Part shown: positions 6,464 to 10,695 of the stretch, one piece after another
Layout: every line of letters starts with the position of its first letter
How positions within the stretch are numbered: position 1 is the stretch's first letter
NCBI GenBank assembly: GCA_037625715.1
Contig: JASJHQ010000024.1
Span: 1-10,695, forward strand
Direction of reading: 5' to 3'
DNA: 10,695 nucleotides
DNA from: JABAYQ01 sp018608925
GTDB taxonomy: Bacteria; Bacteroidota; Bacteroidia; Flavobacteriales; UBA7312
Position numbers and translations under genes: made by a program
Notes under the pieces: generated by a model
What the model saw: only the letters and a program-made list of their open reading frames with translations
Databases searched by the model: none
What the model was told of the DNA's origin: nothing

Positions 6464-7459
6464 TTATTGGAATTGATAGTCACCAAATATTTGTTCAACT
6501 TCGTCTAAAATTTGAAACAAATCTTCCGCTTGTGTTGCTGTAACTAAACGCATTCTGTATTCTTTAAAATCCGGAATATGTTTAAAATAATTGGTATAGT
6601 GTCTTCTTGTTTCTACCACGCCTAATATAGGCCCTTTCCATCGCAATGAAAACTCGAGGTGTTCTCTACAAAGAGCGATTCTTTGGCTCATGGTTGGCTT
6701 GGCAAGTAGCTCGTTAGTCTTCAGGTAGTGTTTTATTTCGTTAAATATCCAAGGGTAGCCAATTGCTGCTCTTCCGATCATTATCCCGTCTATTCCGTAG
6801 GTGTCTCTTTTGTGTTTAGCCATTTCTGGGCTATCAACATCACCATTTCCGAAAACGGGAATATTCATTCGTTGGTTGTTTTTCACATCTGCAATAAGGC
6901 TCCAGTCTGCTTCGCCTTTATACATTTGTTTTCTGGTACGTCCGTGAATAGAGATGGCCTGAATACCTACGTCTTGCAAGCGTTCTGCTACATCTACAAT
7001 GTGTTTGGACTCATCGTCCCAGCCAAGCCTTGTCTTTACGGTAACGGGTAAGTTGGTAGACTTTACGATTTCTCTTGTCATGGAAACCATTTTAGGAATG
7101 TCTTTCAAAATTCCTGATCCGGCACCTTTACAGGTTACTTTTTTAACTGGGCATCCGTAGTTTATGTCTATAAAATCGGGATTTGCCTTTTCACAAATAC
7201 GAGTCGATTCTTTCATCGATTCTATATCGTGGCCAAATATCTGAATGGCGATGGGTCTTTCGTATTCGAAAATATCGAGTTTCTGAACGCTTTTGGTTGC
7301 ATCTCTAATTAGTCCTTCTGAAGAAATGAACTCAGTAAACATTACATCGGCTCCATTTTTTTTACATAAAGCTCTGAACGGAGGGTCACTAACATCCTCC
7401 ATTGGTGCTAAAAGCAAAGGGAATTCCCCTAAATCGATATTTCCTATCTTTACACTCAT
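6464..7459 (-). CDS. dusB: tRNA-dihydrouridine synthase, DusB type
   Basis: This FMN- and NADPH-dependent enzyme reduces uridine to dihydrouridine in the tRNA D-loop. The TIM barrel begins with the FMN-site motif LAPMEDVSDPPFR (17-29). The catalytic motif is DINYGCPVKKVTCKGAGSGIL, with Cys103 as the expected proton donor. VKTRLGW (141-147), IHGRTRKQMYKG (171-182), PVFGNGD (201-207) and GIMIGRAAIGYPWIF (225-239) follow in the usual order. A helical C-terminal RNA-binding domain occupies about 255-331. The 331-aa length is normal. It heads a two-gene RNA-modification operon with rluF, with no gap between them. The ATG at 7459 is 11 nt downstream of a well-formed -33/-7 promoter. The exact uridine targeted is not decided by this sequence. 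Confidence 0.94.
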   Translation of the reverse strand: MSVKIGNIDLGEFPLLLAPMEDVSDPPFRALCKKNGADVMFTEFISSEGLIRDATKSVQKLDIFEYERPIAIQIFGHDIESMKESTRICEKANPDFIDINYGCPVKKVTCKGAGSGILKDIPKMVSMTREIVKSTNLPVTVKTRLGWDDESKHIVDVAERLQDVGIQAISIHGRTRKQMYKGEADWSLIADVKNNQRMNIPVFGNGDVDSPEMAKHKRDTYGIDGIMIGRAAIGYPWIFNEIKHYLKTNELLAKPTMSQRIALCREHLEFSLRWKGPILGVVETRRHYTNYFKHIPDFKEYRMRLVTATQAEDLFQILDEVEQIFGDYQFQ

Positions 7460-7470
7460 TATTCGATCTG

Positions 7471-7500
7471 CAAATCTAAATATTTTTTAGCGATGAACAA
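7471..7500 (-). promoter_or_regulatory. Promoter of the dusB-rluF operon (TTG, 19-bp spacer, TAGATTTG)
   Basis: On the minus strand, TTG (7500-7498) and TAGATTTG (7478-7471) are separated by 19 bp, a full match to the Bacteroidota -33/-7 consensus. The -33 element lies inside codons 2-3 of the divergent CPBP protease gene. The ATG of dusB is 11 nt beyond the -7 box, which leaves only a very short leader. Confidence 0.68.
7481..7488 (+). promoter_or_regulatory. Possible -7 element of the CPBP protease gene
   Basis: TATTTTTT matches TAnnTTTG at all fixed positions except the last, and ends 4 nt before the ATG, the same spacing as at rbfA. No clear -33 TTG is present. It overlaps the spacer of the divergent dusB promoter, so the two probably cannot be occupied at once. 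Confidence 0.35.
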
Positions 7501-8392
7501 CTGGAAAGGCAAATACCATCAACTAGCGATACAAAGTCAATTTTTAATGTTGTTTTTGCTCCTAATCGTATCCTTTATTGCTTGCTATGTTGTAGGAATG
7601 ATTCCCATTCTTTTTTCTAACAGTACTGATTTGAGTGCTATAAACGCACAAAATGTAGGCTCTTTTAAATGGCTTCAGTCTTGGAGTTCTATCGGAGTTT
7701 TTATTTTGCCATCTATTTTGTTTGTTTATTTAACCGAATCGAAGTTTGTTATTTCGAAGTCGTTTTCTAGAAACCAATTGGCCATTTCTATTTGCGCTAT
7801 GTTGTTTTGCATTCCTATTATAAACTATTTAGCTCTTTGGAACGAAGCAATCCATTTGCCCCAATTTTTGTCTGGCATTGAAGACTGGATGCGTGCTTCC
7901 GAGACCAAATCTGCCGTTATAATGGAATACTTTCTCCGTATGGACACATATAGCGATTTGTTTATTAATCTCTTTGTAATAGCGCTTATTCCTGCCATTG
8001 GTGAGGAGTTTTTGTTTAGAGGTGTTATTCAGCGTGGACTAACTAAATGGAAGAACAATCCTCATTTTGGAATTTGGATAAGTGCTTTCCTTTTTAGCGC
8101 ATTACACATGCAGTTTTTAGGTTTTGTTCCTAGGTTTTTAATCGGAGGATTTTTTGGCTATCTGTTTTTATGGAGCGGTTCTATTTGGCTTCCCGTAATT
8201 GCTCATTTTATAAATAACGCATTGGCTGTTGTTTTAATTTTTACATCTACTAGAAATGTAGGGACTAATCAACTGGAAAGTTTGGGGGCTACAAGCGAAG
8301 ACGGAACCTTGGTTTTAATGTGCTGCTTTGCTCTAGCAATGCTACTTTATTTACTTTATGAAATAAGGGCCACAAAAAAAATCCCCTCATAG
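7493..8392 (+). CDS. CPBP family intramembrane glutamic endopeptidase (CAAX protease / Abi family)
   Basis: This is a multi-span inner-membrane protein with the three motifs of the Rce1-like CPBP family. EExxxR is GEEFLFR (Glu171, Glu172, Arg176), FxxxH is FSALH (Phe201-His205), and HxxxN/B is HFINN (His238, Asn242). These residues form the active site in Rce1-type proteases, so it is probably catalytically competent. Hydrophobic segments lie near 16-41, 64-81, 95-115, 155-170, 192-208, 213-226, 231-251 and 272-290. Bacterial members have varied or unknown roles, including bacteriocin self-immunity and peptide processing, and the substrate here is unknown. No bacteriocin or peptide precursor gene is adjacent. 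It diverges from dusB across 33 bp. Its last codons form the left arm of the terminator at 8374-8402, and its TAG stop lies in the hairpin loop. Confidence 0.88.
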   Translation: MNNWKGKYHQLAIQSQFLMLFLLLIVSFIACYVVGMIPILFSNSTDLSAINAQNVGSFKWLQSWSSIGVFILPSILFVYLTESKFVISKSFSRNQLAISICAMLFCIPIINYLALWNEAIHLPQFLSGIEDWMRASETKSAVIMEYFLRMDTYSDLFINLFVIALIPAIGEEFLFRGVIQRGLTKWKNNPHFGIWISAFLFSALHMQFLGFVPRFLIGGFFGYLFLWSGSIWLPVIAHFINNALAVVLIFTSTRNVGTNQLESLGATSEDGTLVLMCCFALAMLLYLLYEIRATKKIPS

Positions 8393-8402
8393 GAGGGGAT
8401 TT
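8374..8402. terminator. Intrinsic terminator of the exb operon, overlapping the 3' end of the CPBP protease gene
   Basis: AATCCCCTC (8380-8388) pairs with GAGGGGATT (8393-8401) around the 4-nt loop ATAG, with one more A-T pair possible outside. On the minus strand the stem is followed by seven T (complement of 8374-8380), so it is a strong terminator for the exb operon ending at 8425. On the plus strand the downstream run (TTAAATAG) is poor in T, so it may work less well for the protease gene. Confidence 0.88.
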
Positions 8403-8424
8403 AAATAGTATTTTTAAAAAAAGA

Positions 8425-8889
8425 CTAGTTTGTTTTTCTGGTAGAATAGTTAATTTTTAAGGCGTTAGCTTTTCTTAATTCTTGCTTCACGTCTGTAACC
8501 AATCCCATTTTAGTGTCTTTGTCTGCTTTAATAGAAGCAGTCATGAAAGGAATTTCTTTCTCGTCTCTTTCTGCTCTTTCTGCGTTGATGTACTGAGGAA
8601 TATCTTCCACATTAGCAAAAGCGTCATTAAGCTGAATTCTAGCCTTGTTACCATAAGTACCTTGCATTCTTTCTACTGGAGAGCCAACATAGATATAACT
8701 AACTAAAGATTTTTTCTCTAATTTTTTAATTTCTGTTGCTTCTGGCATAGTTTGTTTAACCATGATAGTAGTTTCACGCATAACGGTAGTTACCATGAAA
8801 AAGAATAACAACATAAATACGATATCCGGTAAGGATGCTGTTGAAATTCCGGGAGTATCTTTTCCCGTATCTTTTTTAAACTTTGACAT
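8425..8889 (-). CDS. exbD: ExbD/TolR-family biopolymer transport protein (distal copy)
   Basis: ExbD is the single-span, proton-motive-force-coupled partner of ExbB, which energises TonB-dependent outer-membrane receptors. In this 154-aa copy the one transmembrane helix is at about 21-37 (LPDIVFMLLFFFMVTT), with the proton-pathway Asp at residue 22. A periplasmic domain follows (about 45-154), ending in a conserved-looking segment ASIKADKDTKMGLVTDVKQE (118-137) and LRKANALKINYS. It differs clearly from the neighbouring ExbD in sequence and length, so this is not a recent tandem copy. Its ATG is 1 nt after the upstream exbD stop and is preceded by an AGGAGGA Shine-Dalgarno sequence. It is the last gene of the operon. 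TolR is an alternative name for this fold, but the pairing with ExbB and a second ExbD favours a Ton-type role. Confidence 0.9.
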   Translation of the reverse strand: MSKFKKDTGKDTPGISTASLPDIVFMLLFFFMVTTVMRETTIMVKQTMPEATEIKKLEKKSLVSYIYVGSPVERMQGTYGNKARIQLNDAFANVEDIPQYINAERAERDEKEIPFMTASIKADKDTKMGLVTDVKQELRKANALKINYSTRKTN

Positions 8890-8890
8890 A

Positions 8891-9436
8891 TTATCCTCCT
8901 ATGTTTTTAGGTTCCGCTTCCGAGATTTTTTGAGGGTATTCCTTTCTAATCTCTTTTTGTTTTGCCTTGTTAAGATCTGAGAACTTTTTACCAAACTTTA
9001 TCAAAGAGCGGTTGTCTCTTAACTCACGGTATGCTGCAGCTAATTCGTTTTGTACTTTAATGTACATCTCGTAAGAGGTGCCTCTATCGTTTTGTAAGGA
9101 AACAATTGCTTTTTGAGGATTGTCTGAAGATTCAGGATCTCTACCTTTATTGTTTATGAATGCTTTGGCTCCGGCTCTTAGAGCAGAAATATCCATGTAC
9201 TGTCCTTCTACCAACAACTGATTTTGAGAGTTGATTAGAACTACATAAATATTCTTTGCTTTAATTTGAGAGTCTTCTTGCTCAATTTCTTCTTCTGGTA
9301 ACGGAGGTAGTTTTCTGGCTATACCAGTATCTACGTCCATAGTTGTAGTTACAAGGAAAAAGATAAGTAGCAAGAAAGCAATATCGGCCATTGAGCCGGC
9401 ATTAATTTCGGATGCACCTTTAGATCTTCTAGCCAT
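8891..9436 (-). CDS. exbD: ExbD/TolR-family biopolymer transport protein (proximal copy, longer)
   Basis: This 181-aa ExbD homologue has its transmembrane helix at about 17-34 (ADIAFLLLIFFLVTTTMD) with the conserved Asp at residue 18. A proline-rich periplasmic linker, KLPPLPEEE (42-50), follows. The periplasmic domain includes NIYVVLINSQNQLLVEG (62-78) and the ExbD-like strand-helix TSYEMYIKVQNELAAAYREL (120-139). A charged C-terminal extension (about 145-181, rich in Lys, Glu and Pro) goes beyond the usual ExbD length of about 140 aa and is absent from the other copy. It starts 3 nt after the small membrane-protein gene without a Shine-Dalgarno sequence. The family role is to couple proton flow through ExbB to TonB. 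Two dissimilar ExbDs side by side suggest a mixed ExbD dimer in one ExbB channel, which is inferred. Confidence 0.9.
   Translation of the reverse strand: MARRSKGASEINAGSMADIAFLLLIFFLVTTTMDVDTGIARKLPPLPEEEIEQEDSQIKAKNIYVVLINSQNQLLVEGQYMDISALRAGAKAFINNKGRDPESSDNPQKAIVSLQNDRGTSYEMYIKVQNELAAAYRELRDNRSLIKFGKKFSDLNKAKQKEIRKEYPQKISEAEPKNIGG
8894..8900 (-). promoter_or_regulatory. Strong Shine-Dalgarno sequence of the distal exbD gene
   Basis: On the minus strand the bases are AGGAGGA, with 5 nt between AGGAGG and the ATG at 8889. They are the last sense codons (ATA GGA GGA, Ile-Gly-Gly) of the upstream exbD gene. No other gene start in the window has a comparable sequence. Confidence 0.8.
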
Positions 9437-9439
9437 GAT

Positions 9440-9778
9440 TTATTTTTTAAAAAGTTTACCTACTTCCGCATAAATAACCGATCCTACAGCTCCTAATGCT
9501 AGGATGTAAAATAAGATTAGTCCCATTCCTACTCTTTTAGTAGAAGCTGAAGTCATTTCAAACTTTTCGAAACCAGTGAATTCCATAACATCACCTGATG
9601 CTAATAAATAAGAAACCAAGGTAACTACTAGCAGAATGGCAACGCCCATAAGGCTTGACTTCGCTTTAGCAGGATTTTTAGATAAAAAGATGATAGGGTA
9701 TATTATTGCAGCAAGAGCGGCAGCAGCAATCATCAGATAGGTAAGCCATAGGCCACCATTAATTAAAAATTCAGACAT
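9440..9778 (-). CDS. Small three-helix membrane protein of unknown function in the exb operon
   Basis: This 112-aa protein is not assigned to any characterised family. Three hydrophobic helices are seen: about 9-32 (GLWLTYLMIAAAALAAIIYP), 43-60 (LMGVAILLVVTLVSYLLA) and 84-104 (GMGLILFYILALGAVGSVIY). The first loop is short and basic (SKNPAKAKSS, 33-42), and the second is polar to acidic with Asp63, Glu66, Glu71 and Glu74. The tail is basic (KLFKK). By the positive-inside rule the first loop and C-terminus would be cytoplasmic and the acidic loop periplasmic. It lies 2 nt after the exbB stop and 3 nt before the proximal exbD, so it is surely co-transcribed and probably made together with them. 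A role as an accessory subunit or assembly factor of the ExbB-ExbD complex is a guess from position only. Confidence 0.8.
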   Translation of the reverse strand: MSEFLINGGLWLTYLMIAAAALAAIIYPIIFLSKNPAKAKSSLMGVAILLVVTLVSYLLASGDVMEFTGFEKFEMTSASTKRVGMGLILFYILALGAVGSVIYAEVGKLFKK

Positions 9779-9780
9779 AA

Positions 9781-10593
9781 TTACTTGATATTATTTTTTA
9801 CTAAAATATCTACGAAAGAAATAGAAGCATCTTCCATAGAGTTAACGATACTATCAATTTTTGCTACAATGTAATTATAAAAAATTTGAAGAATCATTGC
9901 TACAATAAGACCAAATACGGTTGTTAGAAGTGCAACTTTAATACCACCAGCAACTAGAGATGGAGAGATATCACCTGCAGCTTCAATAGCATCAAAGGCT
10001 CCAATCATACCGATTACAGTACCCATAAACCCAAGCATTGGAGCAAGAGCGATAAATAATGAAATCCAAGAAAGACCTTTTTCTAATAGTCCCATCTGTA
10101 CGCTACCATAAGCAACAACCGATTTTTCTACAACTTCAATTCCTTCTCCAGAACGGTCAAGTCCTTGGTAGAATATACTAGCCACAGGGCCAGCAGTGTT
10201 TCTACAAATTTCTTTAGCACCATCAACATTACCAGAAGATAAAGAACCTTCGATATCGTTTAGTAAGTCAGTAGTGTTTGTAGTTGCTTTATTTAGGTAA
10301 ATAATTCTTTCTATACAAAGTGCTAAACCTAGTATCAGACATAAAAGTACGATACCCATAAAAGAAGGACCTCCTTCGATAAATTTTTGTTTAATCACTT
10401 GGTGGAAAGACTTACTTTGCTCTACTTCAGTAGCAGCAGTATTTTCTTGAGCAACGTCTTGAGTCACGACAGTTTGAGCTGTGTCGACTTGTTCTGTAGC
10501 GCTTGAGTCTACTTGATCTTGTGCAAATACTAGATTAGTTACCCCAAAGGTTAAACAAAGCGCTAGTGATAATAAAGCAAATAATTTTTTCAT
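9781..10593 (-). CDS. exbB: ExbB (MotA/TolQ/ExbB proton channel family) with N-terminal signal peptide and periplasmic extension
   Basis: ExbB forms the pentameric inner-membrane channel that, with ExbD, turns the proton gradient into work for TonB-dependent uptake. A clear signal peptide begins the protein (MKKLFALLSLALCLTFG, likely cut after VFA at 24). A low-complexity Gln/Thr/Val/Asp-rich stretch (25-60) follows, then the three ExbB helices: about 77-100, 174-200 and 213-240. The hallmark of helix 2, LAPMLGFMGTVIGMIGAF (183-200), contains Pro185 and GTVxGM. The cytoplasmic domain between helices 1 and 2 (about 101-173) and after helix 3 is normal. The 270-aa length exceeds the 244 aa of E. 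coli ExbB because of the N-terminal extension. It is the first gene of the exb operon, with an A-rich leader of about 40 nt after its -7 element. TolQ or a motility-type stator is less likely given the two ExbDs. Confidence 0.92.
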   Translation of the reverse strand: MKKLFALLSLALCLTFGVTNLVFAQDQVDSSATEQVDTAQTVVTQDVAQENTAATEVEQSKSFHQVIKQKFIEGGPSFMGIVLLCLILGLALCIERIIYLNKATTNTTDLLNDIEGSLSSGNVDGAKEICRNTAGPVASIFYQGLDRSGEGIEVVEKSVVAYGSVQMGLLEKGLSWISLFIALAPMLGFMGTVIGMIGAFDAIEAAGDISPSLVAGGIKVALLTTVFGLIVAMILQIFYNYIVAKIDSIVNSMEDASISFVDILVKNNIK

Positions 10594-10635
10594 TTTTGAT
10601 ATTTATTTAGTTTCGGTTTTTTTTCGTGTTGATGG

Positions 10636-10643
10636 CAAATTTA
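10636..10643 (-). promoter_or_regulatory. -7 promoter element of the exb operon
   Basis: On the minus strand the bases read TAAATTTG, an exact TAnnTTTG match. The ATG of exbB is 42 nt further on, so this unit has a real, A-rich 5' leader, unlike the other promoters here. No clean TTG is found 17-23 bp upstream, only a T-run (GTTTTC) at about 18 bp. Nothing else could be recognised between here and the right edge of the window. Confidence 0.55.
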
Positions 10644-10695
10644 CACAATATTATTATTTATGAAAACGATATTTTTCATTCATTGATATTTTAAT

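Noticed and set aside
6728..7490. Plus-strand open frames (6728-7051 and 7293-7490) antisense to dusB
   Set aside because: They are inside dusB, whose catalytic motifs are complete. The translations show no domain or plausible start context.
7493..8392. CPBP protease as part of a bacteriocin or anti-phage system
   Set aside because: The family name Abi invites this, but the neighbours are housekeeping genes and the exb operon. No peptide precursor, toxin, nuclease or defence-type gene is present.
8482..8980. Plus-strand open frames (8482-8706 and 8762-8980) antisense to the exbD genes
   Set aside because: They are opposite two intact exbD genes, and their hydrophobic look comes from reading the complement of membrane-helix codons.
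10594..10695. Riboswitch or structured RNA in the exbB leader and upstream region
   Set aside because: The leader is short and A-rich, and only a weak GAAAA/TTTTC pairing is seen upstream of the promoter, so no structured element can be supported.
1..10695. Mobile elements, tRNA or rRNA genes, CRISPR arrays, prophage
   Set aside because: No terminal inverted repeats, transposase or integrase motifs, cloverleaf sequences or regular repeat-spacer pattern were seen. The genes are tightly packed and look vertically inherited.

Overview
The window looks like a compact, AT-rich piece of a Bacteroidota chromosome, most likely Flavobacteriales-like. Five observations point there: the C-terminal tail of a type IX secretion (T9SS) cargo protein at the left edge; an extra-long IspG with the insertion domain found in Bacteroidota and plants; TAnnTTTG promoter elements, the Bacteroidota sigma consensus, just before most transcription units; an almost complete lack of Shine-Dalgarno sequences; and an exbB / small membrane protein / exbD / exbD cluster. 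No species can be named from this sequence alone.

Layout from left to right. Bases 2-160 (+) are the end of a secreted-protein gene, followed by a bidirectional hairpin terminator (177-209). Then come two minus-strand genes: ispG (227-2161, isoprenoid synthesis by the MEP pathway) and, upstream of it, an MsbA-like ABC exporter (2194-4014). A 55-bp divergent promoter region separates these from a plus-strand pair: rbfA (4070-4414, 30S ribosome maturation) and a LolC/FtsX-type permease (4419-5615) that probably starts at TTG. The permease converges on, and shares its stop-codon bases with, rluF (5612-6463, 23S rRNA pseudouridine synthase). rluF lies directly downstream of dusB (6464-7459, tRNA dihydrouridine synthase), so the two form a small RNA-modification operon. 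A 33-bp divergent region leads to a plus-strand CPBP/CAAX-type intramembrane protease (7493-8392). Its stop codon lies in the loop of a terminator hairpin that best serves the converging exb operon. The right part (8425-10593, minus strand) is a four-gene proton-motive-force transducer operon: exbB, a three-helix protein of unknown function, and two different exbD genes.

Most of the content is housekeeping or cell envelope: isoprenoid and lipid supply, lipid or lipoprotein export, ribosome and tRNA maturation, and outer-membrane energisation. No CRISPR array, insertion sequence, phage gene, tRNA, rRNA or riboswitch was seen, and no gap between genes reaches 300 bp. The least explained component is the small membrane protein at 9440-9778 inside the exb operon, together with the paired ExbD proteins and the absence of a tonB gene in the window. 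The other points worth attention concern gene architecture: near-leaderless promoters abutting start codons, a terminator overlapping a convergent coding region, a TTAA shared by two convergent stop codons, and one strong Shine-Dalgarno sequence encoded by the last codons of the upstream gene.
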